A DNA stretch of 32,752 bases, taken from Pseudaestuariivita rosea (GTDB taxonomy: Bacteria > Pseudomonadota > Alphaproteobacteria > Rhodobacterales > Rhodobacteraceae). Numbering within the stretch: the stretch's first letter is position 1; each line of letters starts with the position of its first letter. Positions 1-7,035 of this stretch are shown here, in pieces. Made by a program: the position numbers and the translations under genes. Below the pieces are notes generated by a model. The model was not told the DNA's origin, did not search any database, and was given only the letters and a program-made list of their open reading frames with translations. The DNA is taken from contig NZ_JACNMP010000036.1 in the NCBI RefSeq assembly GCF_017592335.1, forward strand, positions 1 to 32,752. Direction: 5' to 3'.

Positions 1-120
1 CGAGACGCCGCCGAACGCACGATAGAGGCAACATGGCGCAGGATCGGTAAGCTGCTCGACCGCTTCACCCCGCAGGAATGTGCGAATTACCTTGTCAACT
101 CAGGATACGCTTCAACCTGA
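1..120 (+). CDS. IS630-family transposase, C-terminal fragment (partial at window edge)
   Basis: Frame 1 is open from the first base and stops with TGA at 118-120, giving 39 residues that end in ECANYLVNSGYAST. A Cys-Ala-Asn-Tyr ... Gly-Tyr ending preceded by a Thr-Pro-Gln-Glu segment is what I recognise as the C-terminus of IS630-type DDE transposases. The N-terminal part and the catalytic residues lie outside the window. An identical copy on the opposite strand closes the right edge (complement 32633-32752). The family assignment rests only on this short tail. Confidence 0.7.
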   Translation, partial: RDAAERTIEATWRRIGKLLDRFTPQECANYLVNSGYAST

Positions 121-137
121 TCTCATCTTGCTCTAGG
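1..137 (+). mobile_element. Right end of an IS630-type insertion sequence (inverted copy at 32616-32752)
   Basis: Bases 1-137 are the exact reverse complement of 32616-32752; beyond base 137 the two flanks diverge at once. The shared part contains the transposase 3' end plus 17 bases ending in TGCTCTAGG, with a TA dinucleotide at 134-135, as expected for an element that duplicates TA on insertion. The exact element boundary within the last four bases cannot be fixed. Confidence 0.75.
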
Positions 138-151
138 ACTTATCCCCCGAG

Positions 152-172
152 GTCCCGGATCAAATCCGGGAC
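152..172. repeat. Perfect short hairpin, 9-bp arms with CAA loop
   Basis: GTCCCGGAT (152-160) and ATCCGGGAC (164-172) are perfect inverted repeats around a 3-base loop. There is no T run on either side, so it is not an obvious intrinsic terminator. GC-rich palindromes of this kind are scattered in alphaproteobacterial intergenic DNA. It lies in the 145-base gap between the IS end and the peroxidase gene, which holds no gene that I can see. Confidence 0.5.
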
Positions 173-234
173 TTCGCCTGAACCGAAGGGCCGGCCTATC
201 AAGTGCTGACCTATCTCGCGCGCAGTTTATTGTT

Positions 235-257
235 CCAAAAATACTCCCGCCGGAGGC
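235..257 (-). terminator. Terminator-like 3' module of the peroxidase gene
   Basis: Read on the minus strand, CTCC-GGCG-GGAG forms a small hairpin followed directly by TATTTTTGG, a few bases past the stop of the peroxidase gene. The GAGTATTTTT string is the same one found after fba, the DUF3179 gene and dps in this window. Confidence 0.5.
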
Positions 258-265
258 ATAAAATC

Positions 266-1549
266 TTAGTCCACCGGCAACCCGCTGGGCACGCTATCAG
301 GGCGGCCCAAGGGGCGGGCTTCGGCGGTTTTTCCGGTCAAGGCATTCAGAAACGCCACCAGATCGTCCACCTCGGCGTCTGTAAGCGCGATGGGGGTGAT
401 ATCCAGCGCGGTGGATTGGCGGGCCATTTCGCGGGTGTCGGACTGAATGACAAAGTCGATCTCGGACAACCACGGCACATCCGGCAGTGCGGCCATTTCA
501 GGACGCCAGGCGGCGCGGCTGCCCACGGGGTCGGCGTGGTGGCGGATCATGCTTTCCAGCGTTGGATAAGCACCGTTGTGGCCGTAAGGTGCGGTCAGGG
601 CGACATTGCGCAGGGACGGAGTGCGAAAACGATAGGCGTCCTCTAGCGCGTCGCTTTCGCCCATGCGGCCCACATCGCGGGCATAGGGGTCAAACCGCCG
701 TGTCCGCCCCGGACCAAAAGCAGGCAGACCAAGGGCGTAGAAGTCCTGATCAGTAAAAAGCGGTCCAGAATGGCAACTTGCGCAGCCCGCGCGGCCAAAG
801 AACAACTGCCGCCCCCGCTCAGCCGCGTCAGGTAGGGGAGTACCTGTAAGCCAATCGTCATAGGGGCTGTCATAGCTTTGCCACTCGCTGCCGATAAAGG
901 CGCCCAGGGCATTGCCAACCTCGACAATCGCGACCTGATCGGGGCTGTCGATATGGTCAAAAGCCGCAACGAACATGTCGCCGTATTCCGGGATCACCCG
1001 CACGCGCTTGGCGATGATCGGCCAGGCGGCGTCGATACGATCATGTATGGCGCCTGCAACATCGTTTTCCTTGGAATTTCCGGCCATTTCGAACTGTGCC
1101 GTCAGCGGGAAAAGTGCCTGCGCGACCAGCAGGTTATCCAGGCCCTGGGGCAGCCATTCTTCGGCCGGGGAATTGAAGCCGTTCTGATAAATGTCCGAAA
1201 TGCTCAGCCGCCCGTCATGGAACATCACGCGGACGTCCTTGTGCGCCAGGTTCCACAGCGCGGGCGCATTGCGGGGGATGCGCTTGCGGATCGCATCGGC
1301 GCCCGTGCCGGGGGCGCGGTCGGGGCCAACACCCGCGCCGCCCTCACCAATCCCCAGGCTCAGGCCATCCGTGCCGTGGTGATCATGGTGATGGCAGGTC
1401 CCGCATGAGATATTGCGGTTTCCCGACAGTATCTTATCGTAGAACAAAAGCTGACCCAGTTTGGCCTGATCAGGGTTGATGGCGGGAAAATCATCTGCCG
1501 TGATCCGGTCGGCCCAAAGGGGCGTGGCGAAAAACAGAAGGAAGATCAG
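266..1549 (-). CDS. Di-haem cytochrome c peroxidase / MauG-family protein
   Basis: A periplasmic di-haem protein of the CcpA/MauG family, which reduces hydrogen peroxide with electrons from c-type cytochromes or performs related oxidations. Two haem c motifs are visible, CGTCH (about residues 49-53) and CASCH (about 256-260), with FEMAG about 100 residues before the second haem as a possible axial-ligand region. Length is about 427 residues, within the family range. The mature protein is preceded by a clear signal peptide core (LIFLLFFATPLWA), but no ATG, GTG or TTG lies in frame before it: the given start is a CTG at 1549. An ATG at 1560 in another frame would supply the missing N-terminus (Met-Arg-Ser-Ile) if one base were inserted, so either a CTG start or a one-base frameshift is present. 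The divergent Sel1 gene begins at the very next base. Function is confident at family level; the substrate is not known. Confidence 0.85.
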   Translation of the reverse strand: MIFLLFFATPLWADRITADDFPAINPDQAKLGQLLFYDKILSGNRNISCGTCHHHDHHGTDGLSLGIGEGGAGVGPDRAPGTGADAIRKRIPRNAPALWNLAHKDVRVMFHDGRLSISDIYQNGFNSPAEEWLPQGLDNLLVAQALFPLTAQFEMAGNSKENDVAGAIHDRIDAAWPIIAKRVRVIPEYGDMFVAAFDHIDSPDQVAIVEVGNALGAFIGSEWQSYDSPYDDWLTGTPLPDAAERGRQLFFGRAGCASCHSGPLFTDQDFYALGLPAFGPGRTRRFDPYARDVGRMGESDALEDAYRFRTPSLRNVALTAPYGHNGAYPTLESMIRHHADPVGSRAAWRPEMAALPDVPWLSEIDFVIQSDTREMARQSTALDITPIALTDAEVDDLVAFLNALTGKTAEARPLGRPDSVPSGLPVD

Positions 1550-2020
1550 ATGCTTCGCATTGCTTTTGCGTTTTTGCTGATGGCCGGGCCAGTCCTCGCC
1601 GAAATTGAAGAGGCCCGCGATCTGATGGAGGCGGGGCATTTTGAGGAAGCGCGCACAGCACTTTGGCCTGCTGCGCGGTCGGGCAATGCGGACGCTGAAG
1701 AGCTGATCGGCGTGATGTATGCCTTGGGGCTGGGCGTCGAACAGGACTACACCCGCGCCTTCGAATGGTATCTGCGCAGCGCGATGAAGGGGCATCCGGG
1801 CGCGCAAAGCGGCGTGGGGTGGTACTATGAAACCGGTCTGGGCATGCCGCAGCCCGATCTGGTGCGCGCCTATTTGTGGTATGTCCTTAGCGCCATCGGC
1901 GGCGACCCGGATGCGGCGATTTCGCAGGAAGAGGTCGTGAAAAAGATGACGCAGGAACAAATCGATAAGGCCCATGTTTTGATCAATGATTACAAGGTTT
2001 GGATGTATCCGTTTCGGTGA
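1550..2020 (+). CDS. Secreted Sel1-repeat (TPR-like) protein
   Basis: A 156-residue protein with a classic signal peptide (MLRIAFAFLLMAGPVLA, cleavage before Glu-Ile-Glu). After it come Sel1-like helical repeats: a stretch with NADAEELIGVMYALGLGV, then DYTRAFEWYLRSAMKGHPGAQSG and GWYYETGLG with ALA-type packing residues. Sel1 repeats act as protein-interaction scaffolds, here presumably in the periplasm. The start is backed by AGAAGGA about 8 bases upstream. That ribosome-binding site and any promoter must lie inside the divergent peroxidase gene, whose putative first codon touches this one. No partner can be named from sequence. Confidence 0.85.
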   Translation: MLRIAFAFLLMAGPVLAEIEEARDLMEAGHFEEARTALWPAARSGNADAEELIGVMYALGLGVEQDYTRAFEWYLRSAMKGHPGAQSGVGWYYETGLGMPQPDLVRAYLWYVLSAIGGDPDAAISQEEVVKKMTQEQIDKAHVLINDYKVWMYPFR

Positions 2021-2070
2021 TCAAGTGTTTTCGTGACGCATGGCGCGCGATCTATCAGGGGGACAAACAG

Positions 2071-2856
2071 ATGAAACATTGGACACTGGTGACCGGCGCG
2101 TCAGAAGGCATCGGTAAGGAATTCGCCCGTATCGCCGCAAAAGAAGGCCGCAGTCTGGTCATCACCGCCCGGTCCGAAGACAAGCTGAACGCGTTGGCAG
2201 ATGAGTTGCTCAGCGATCAGGTTCAGGTCGTGGTGATCCCCGCTGATCTGTCTGATCTGCCACAGGCCGAAAAGATGTGGGCAGGCGCCATCGATGGCCG
2301 CCGGATCGACGTGCTGGTCAACAACGCGGGGCTGGGCAGCAATGGCGCCTTCAAAAAGTTGGATAATTGGGACCGCGAACGCACGACGATTGACGTCAAT
2401 ATAATGGCGGCGAGCTATCTGATGAAACAGGCGATCCCTTATATGCAGGACCATGGCGGTGGCCGCATTCTGAACGTCGCTTCTGTCGCGGGGTTCATGC
2501 CGGGGCCTCAGATGGCCGTTTATCACGCATCGAAAGCCTATCTTTTGTCGCTGTCCGAAGCTGTATCCGAAGAATTGCGCGGGTCGAACGTGACGATCAC
2601 CGCCCTTTGTCCCGGCGCGACGCAGTCGAATTTTTTCAACGATGCGGATATGACAAATGCCAACATCACAAAGATGGGTCCGCTGCCCACCGCAAAATCC
2701 GTGGCCGAGCTTGGCTGGATCGCCATGCGTGGCGGACGGCGGATTATTGTGACGGGTGTACAGAATAAATTTCTGGTCGCAATGGTGCGTTTTCTGCCGC
2801 GATCTTGGATCACGCGTATCGCCAAGAAAGTGCTTTCAAAGCCCGATGCGGATTAG
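2071..2856 (+). CDS. SDR-family NAD(P)-dependent oxidoreductase
   Basis: A 261-residue classical short-chain dehydrogenase/reductase. The cofactor motif TGASEGIG is at residues 8-15, NNAG at 84-87, and the catalytic residues are Ser138, Tyr151 and Lys155 (YHASK). The Arg at 34 in ITARSEDKL suggests NADP preference, as in DltE/YqjQ-like SDRs. The start at 2071 is chosen because AGGGGGA sits about 8 bases before it and because it puts the nucleotide-binding strand at residue 4; a longer frame open from 1999 has no such support. It follows the Sel1 gene by 50 bases and precedes the secreted unknown protein by 38 bases, so the three may be co-transcribed. The substrate cannot be inferred. Confidence 0.9.
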   Translation: MKHWTLVTGASEGIGKEFARIAAKEGRSLVITARSEDKLNALADELLSDQVQVVVIPADLSDLPQAEKMWAGAIDGRRIDVLVNNAGLGSNGAFKKLDNWDRERTTIDVNIMAASYLMKQAIPYMQDHGGGRILNVASVAGFMPGPQMAVYHASKAYLLSLSEAVSEELRGSNVTITALCPGATQSNFFNDADMTNANITKMGPLPTAKSVAELGWIAMRGGRRIIVTGVQNKFLVAMVRFLPRSWITRIAKKVLSKPDAD

Positions 2857-2894
2857 TACCGTCCGGTAAAAGACCAATTATTAGGAGCAGTTAT

Positions 2895-4535
2895 ATGAAA
2901 AAAGTCATTTCGTTGGCACTGGCGGGGATGACAGCTGCTGCCTTGCCTTTATCCGCCCAAAGCACCGAACGCCCGACCCTGATGGACCTGTTTTCAGGCG
3001 ATACGCTGGCTAATGCCATCGCGCAGGTTCTGGCAGGGGTCACGCGTCCTCTTGCGGATGTGCGCTATGATCATGTGACCGGCGATTTCATTGCAGGCGA
3101 TATGGCTGTGATCGGTCTGTCTGTCAGCCCCGATCTGCCCTATTCCCAAGGGACCGATTGCACCATCACTGCCGAACGGCTGCGCATCGGCTCATCTGCA
3201 TTGGATATGATCGATGTGGGGCGTCTTCGTCTGAGTTTTGATGGTGTAGTCGTGGATTTCGACTGTCTGCCGCCGGATGTCCGCCCCCCCTTTGGTTTGG
3301 CGCAGATTGAGGATATCTATATCGATCGCCTGCAGATCGAGGTCGAGTTTATCTCATCTTCCGGTGGTGGAACGCTCAGCATGGTGGCCGACGTGCGCGA
3401 TGTGGCCTCGATCCAGTTTAATGCCGATGTTGATTATATCAGCTATCGTATGCCGATGGGGGGTGGGCCGGATCACATTTTTGATCCCGATACTGGTCAG
3501 ATCGTTGAAGCTGACAGGCCCGCGCGGTCTGAGCCGCCGGTGGTTTATCTGAACAGTGCAACACTTTTGATCGAGGAACGCGGCGCCTGGGACAAGGCAC
3601 AACGTCTGTTGCCACCGGATATGCAGACATCGGATGCCTTGTCGACCGCCGTTTCTGAAATGCTGTCTGAGGTATTCAGAAGCAATAATGGCTTTGAAAA
3701 CAGGGATCTGTCGGCCGAACAAACAACCTTTGTTGAACAGGCTTCGCAGGTTGTGGCGACAATTCCCGACGGGGGCCGGTCCATCGCAATAGAAGTCACG
3801 TCAGAGGATGTACCTATTGTGATAAACCGGAAAACGGTTGATGATTTCAAGGTCTTGTTTGCCGCCCTTTCCCCAAATGTACTTGATAAACCAAGATCCC
3901 AAACGGCTGTTTTATCAACACAAATGCTGCAGGCGGCACTGAACCGGCCACGGGATCTGGCGGATGAGGATCGTCTGATCGTGGGGCGTGCCTTGCTGAC
4001 CGGGCGGGGCGCGCCACGCAACATCGCCGCCGGGCGCAGATTGCTGGAACCGTTGGCTGCCAGCGATGTGCAGGCAGCCGATGCGTTGGCTGCGGCCTTG
4101 TCCCTGTCCGACCCCGAAGCGGCCTATGGCCACGCTTTGGTCGCGGCCACAGGTAATCTGCCGGGCAGTCTGGGGCGGCTTGAGGCGCTTGAGGATCGTT
4201 TGGATCTGTCCCGCGTTCTGGATCTGCAACAAGACATCAGCGGGTTTGAGCCAGACGATCCGGGCGATATTCCTGCCACGGTGGCTGATCTTCGGTCCGT
4301 TGCGCTGGCCGCACAGATCGGCACCCGCCAGCCACGCGATTACCGTCAGGCCTATTTCTGGGCCGCACTTGCAGCAGCGGCCGGTGATCGGTCGGGTGCG
4401 GATATTCGGGATGATATCGACGTCGGACTGCGGTTGCAGGGCGATTATCAGACATGGGCGCCGATTGCGGAAGAGATCGAGGCACAGGTGCTTGAAATAT
4501 GGCTTGATCGCGATTTGCCAGCGCAGTTTCGATAG
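2895..4535 (+). CDS. Secreted protein of unknown function with Sel1-like C-terminal region
   Basis: A 546-residue protein that I do not recognise as a whole. It has a signal peptide (MKKVISLALAGMTAAALPLSA) and is likely periplasmic. The middle (about residues 40-350) is rich in beta-strand-like segments with regular Asp and Val content. The last third (about 370-530) carries helical Sel1-like units, for example GRALLTGRGAPRNIAAGRR and QPRDYRQAYFWAALAAAAG. The start at 2895 is preceded by TTAGGAG. The gene lies between the SDR gene and fba on the same strand; together with the Sel1 protein at 1550 it makes two exported repeat proteins within 3 kb. Confidence 0.7.
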   Translation: MKKVISLALAGMTAAALPLSAQSTERPTLMDLFSGDTLANAIAQVLAGVTRPLADVRYDHVTGDFIAGDMAVIGLSVSPDLPYSQGTDCTITAERLRIGSSALDMIDVGRLRLSFDGVVVDFDCLPPDVRPPFGLAQIEDIYIDRLQIEVEFISSSGGGTLSMVADVRDVASIQFNADVDYISYRMPMGGGPDHIFDPDTGQIVEADRPARSEPPVVYLNSATLLIEERGAWDKAQRLLPPDMQTSDALSTAVSEMLSEVFRSNNGFENRDLSAEQTTFVEQASQVVATIPDGGRSIAIEVTSEDVPIVINRKTVDDFKVLFAALSPNVLDKPRSQTAVLSTQMLQAALNRPRDLADEDRLIVGRALLTGRGAPRNIAAGRRLLEPLAASDVQAADALAAALSLSDPEAAYGHALVAATGNLPGSLGRLEALEDRLDLSRVLDLQQDISGFEPDDPGDIPATVADLRSVALAAQIGTRQPRDYRQAYFWAALAAAAGDRSGADIRDDIDVGLRLQGDYQTWAPIAEEIEAQVLEIWLDRDLPAQFR

Positions 4536-4574
4536 GTTTTCGGCAAAACCGCGCCAAACGGACAGATTGTTCCA

Positions 4575-4611
4575 GCTGTTCGCGCTAACGTGTTTGCAAC
4601 GCGCGAACAGC
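4575..4611. repeat. 11-bp perfect inverted repeat upstream of the aldolase gene
   Basis: GCTGTTCGCGC (4575-4585) and GCGCGAACAGC (4601-4611) are perfect inverted arms around a 15-base loop. No T run follows, so a plain intrinsic terminator for the upstream gene is not well supported. The left arm runs into a candidate operator at 4578-4589. The hairpin would form in the aldolase leader or mark a two-site operator. Confidence 0.55.
4578..4589. promoter_or_regulatory. Candidate LacI-type operator of the aldolase gene
   Basis: GTTCGCGCTAAC is a GC-centred near-palindrome, 11 of 12 identical to the perfect palindrome GTTAGCGCTAAC. Two related sites lie upstream of pckA (27011-27043). LacI-family regulators bind such sites; CceR, which controls central carbon metabolism in Rhodobacter sphaeroides, is a reasonable candidate, but I cannot check its consensus here. 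Confidence 0.4.
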
Positions 4612-4658
4612 CCCGTTACGCCGGGGAAAGACGCACAATTCAGCAAGGGATTTCAAGG

Positions 4659-5588
4659 ATGAAGGCGACACGGATCGTTCAGCGTATTTTGGCGAATTAC
4701 GAAGGTGAAACACCCGGGGTGAAGGGCAAGCTTTGCCAGATGCTGATGCACGGCAAGCTGGGTGGCACAGGGAAAATGATCATCCTGCCGGTCGATCAGG
4801 GGTTTGAACACGGACCAGCCCGCAGTTTTGCGCCAAATGCGCCCGGCTATGATCCGCATTATCATTATCAACTGGCTATTGATGCAGGGCTGAACGCCTA
4901 TGCCGCGCCTTTGGGCATGCTTGAAGCAGGCGCCGACACCTTTGCCGGGCAGATCCCGACAATCCTGAAGGCGAATTCGGCCAATTCGCTGATGTCCGGG
5001 ACGGCGGGTAAGAACCAGGCCGTGACGGCCAGTGTGGACGATGCCCTGCGTCTTGGGTGTGCGGCGATTGGCTTTACGATCTATCCAGGGTCGGACATGG
5101 CGCTGGATATGTTTGAGGAGATCCGCGAGATGCGGCTTGAGGCCGCTGCCAAGGGTGTGGCGACGGTGATCTGGTCATATCCCCGCGGTGAATCCATCAG
5201 CAAGGATGGCGAAACCGCGATTGATATTGCCGCCTATGCCGCGCAGATCGCGGCCCTGCTTGGGGCGCATATTATCAAGATCAAGCTGTCGACCGATCAT
5301 CTGGAATTGCCTGAGGCCAAGAAGGTTTATGAAGAGCAAAAGATCGACATCGCCAGCCAGGCCGAGCGCGTGAAACATTGTATGGAGGCCAGCTTTGCCG
5401 GTCGCCGGATTGTCGTGTTTTCAGGCGGGGCAAAAAAGGGTGCTGATAGTGTCTATGACGATGCCCGCGCCATTCGTGATGGTGGTGGCAACGGATCGAT
5501 CATCGGGCGCAATAGTTTCCAGCGGGACCGTGACGATGCGCTGGATATGCTTGGTAAGTTGATCGATATCTATAAGGGCAAGGCCTGA
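4659..5588 (+). CDS. fba: Class I fructose-bisphosphate aldolase (FbaB/DhnA type)
   Basis: A 309-residue cytoplasmic enzyme that splits or forms fructose-1,6-bisphosphate via a Schiff-base lysine, in glycolysis and gluconeogenesis. Visible features are the phosphate/substrate loop VDQGFEHG (residues 45-52), the active-site strand HIIKIKLS with Lys207/Lys209, and the C-terminal phosphate-binding part FSGGAKKG (254-261) and SIIGRNSFQR (280-289). The start at 4659 has AAGGGA about 8 bases upstream. It stands alone between a 123-base leader with an inverted repeat and a 3' repeat module, so it is probably its own transcription unit. The other lower-pathway gene pgk is 1.5 kb away on the opposite strand. 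Confidence 0.9.
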   Translation: MKATRIVQRILANYEGETPGVKGKLCQMLMHGKLGGTGKMIILPVDQGFEHGPARSFAPNAPGYDPHYHYQLAIDAGLNAYAAPLGMLEAGADTFAGQIPTILKANSANSLMSGTAGKNQAVTASVDDALRLGCAAIGFTIYPGSDMALDMFEEIREMRLEAAAKGVATVIWSYPRGESISKDGETAIDIAAYAAQIAALLGAHIIKIKLSTDHLELPEAKKVYEEQKIDIASQAERVKHCMEASFAGRRIVVFSGGAKKGADSVYDDARAIRDGGGNGSIIGRNSFQRDRDDALDMLGKLIDIYKGKA

Positions 5589-5743
5589 TCCAAAGGAGCG
5601 CGCGTACCGCGCGCGCATCTTCTGGCACTTCGTGCGATTTTGGGGCTTTGCCCCAGGGCTTCGCCCGTTCGCACCTGAAACGCTCCACTGGAGCGTTTCC
5701 AAGACGGTGCTCACCCCCCAGAGTATTTTTTCCAAGAAGAAGG
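5589..5743 (+). terminator. 3' module after fba: GC hairpins plus GAGTATTTTT tail
   Basis: This 193-base gap before dinB holds a stack of hairpins. They are GCGCGCG-TAC-CGCGCGC (5598-5614), GGGGC-TTT-GCCCC (5642-5654), and a perfect 10-bp stem GAAACGCTCC/GGAGCGTTTC (5677-5699). The module ends in GAGTATTTTTTCC and AAGAAGAAGG (5721-5743). The part CTTCTGGCACTTCGTGCG and the GGGGC hairpin recur almost unchanged after the DUF3179 gene (10411-10496). The copy here carries about 60 extra bases with the 10-bp stem. Confidence 0.6.
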
Positions 5744-5781
5744 GGTTGGGTGATTGGTGTGGCTTGTATTAGATATGGGCT

Positions 5782-7035
5782 ATGCCGTCTTTATGTCGTG
5801 ATTGTCTGAAAATGTTTGATCGCGCGGGGCGTTGCCCGGCCTGCGGCAGCCCGCGTGTTGTGTCGCATCCTGAGCTGTTTGATCTGTCGATTGCGCATAT
5901 GGATTGCGATGCCTTTTATGCCTCGGTCGAAAAGCGCGATAATCCTGAGCTGCGGGATAAACCCGTGATTATCGGCGGCGGGCGGCGTGGTGTGGTGTCG
6001 ACGGCCTGTTATATTGCGCGTATCCGGGGGGTGCGGTCGGCCATGCCGATGTTCAAGGCGTTGAAGCTTTGCCCCGATGCGGTGGTCGTGCGTGGCAGCA
6101 TGGACAAATATGTGCAGGTGTCGCGGCAGGTCCGCGCGCTGATGGATGAACTGACACCGGCCGTTGAGCCTTTGTCGTTGGATGAGGCTTTTATCGACCT
6201 GACGGGCACGGCGAAACTGCACGGTGCGCCGCCTGCCTTGATGCTGGCACGTCTGACCAAGCGGATGCGAGACGAGATCGGGATCACCGGGTCGATCGGG
6301 TTGTCGCACAATAAATTTCTGGCGAAAGTGGCGTCAGATCTGGACAAGCCGCGCGGCTTTTCGGTGATCGGCAAGGGTGAGACGGACGTGTTTCTGCGTG
6401 ACAAGCCTGTAACCCTGATCTGGGGCGTCGGGCAATCGGGGCAGAAAAGTCTGGAAAAAGCAGGCATTCGCACCTTTGCCGATCTGTTGCGGTGGGAGCG
6501 TGAGGATTTGCAGGCGCGGTTTGGATCGATGGGCGACCGGCTGTGGCATCTGGCGCGGGGACAGGACAGGCGGCGGGTATCGTCGCGCAGGCCTGTGAAG
6601 TCGATTTCGAACGAGACGACGTTTCACGATGACACGGCCGATCCGGATATTCTGGATGGCCACATCTGGCGTATGGCCGAGAAGGTCAGTGCGCGCGCCA
6701 AGGCCAAGGATCTGGCGGGTCGTGTGGTGACGCTGAAGCTGAAGCGGGCCAATTTTGCGTTGCTGACCAAGCGGGTGTCGCTGCGCGAGTCGACCCAGAT
6801 CGCAGACCGGATTTACCGGGTCGCACGTGATCTGTTCGATCAGGTGGGGGATCAGGGGCCTTATCGATTGTTGGGGGTCGGACTGTCTGATCTGGTTGCG
6901 GCTGACGTAGCTGATATCTCGGGCGATTTGCTGGACCCCGATGCGGAAAAGCGCGCGCAGGCGGAACGTGCGACGGATGCAATCCGCGAACGCTTCGGTA
7001 AGGACGCGATCGTGAAGGGGCGGGCGCTGCGTTAG
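5782..7035 (+). CDS. dinB: DNA polymerase IV (Y-family), with N-terminal zinc ribbon
   Basis: A translesion DNA polymerase of 417 residues. Palm residues are visible: Asp41 and Asp43 in [12 protein letters not shown], and Asp134-Glu135 in [29 protein letters not shown] and the little-finger segment [12 protein letters not shown] follow. The first 25 residues, before the usual start of DinB, form a small zinc ribbon with Cys5-X2-Cys8 and Cys18-X2-Cys21. That extension is common in Rhodobacterales homologues as I know them and not in E. coli. The stop TAG overlaps the stop of the convergent pgk gene by 4 bases, so there is no room for a terminator between them. Confidence 0.9.
   Translation: MPSLCRDCLKMFDRAGRCPACGSPRVVSHPELFDLSIAHMDCDAFYASVEKRDNPELRDKPVIIGGGRRGVVSTACYIARIRGVRSAMPMFKALKLCPDAVVVRGSMDKYVQVSRQVRALMDELTPAVEPLSLDEAFIDLTGTAKLHGAPPALMLARLTKRMRDEIGITGSIGLSHNKFLAKVASDLDKPRGFSVIGKGETDVFLRDKPVTLIWGVGQSGQKSLEKAGIRTFADLLRWEREDLQARFGSMGDRLWHLARGQDRRRVSSRRPVKSISNETTFHDDTADPDILDGHIWRMAEKVSARAKAKDLAGRVVTLKLKRANFALLTKRVSLRESTQIADRIYRVARDLFDQVGDQGPYRLLGVGLSDLVAADVADISGDLLDPDAEKRAQAERATDAIRERFGKDAIVKGRALR

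Noticed and set aside
152-172. IS-associated terminal repeat
   Set aside because: The hairpin lies outside the part shared with the other IS copy and is unlike the IS end.
203-646. Open frame on the plus strand opposite the peroxidase gene
   Set aside because: It is antisense to a protein with two clear haem motifs and has no family resemblance or start signal.
1550-1975. Extension of the peroxidase frame upstream to an ATG at 1975
   Set aside because: The extension is antisense to the Sel1 gene and would bury the signal peptide in the middle of the protein.
4575-4611. Terminator of the secreted unknown gene before fba
   Set aside because: The 11-bp stem is perfect but is followed by CCCCGTTACG rather than a T tract, and it overlaps an operator-like site.
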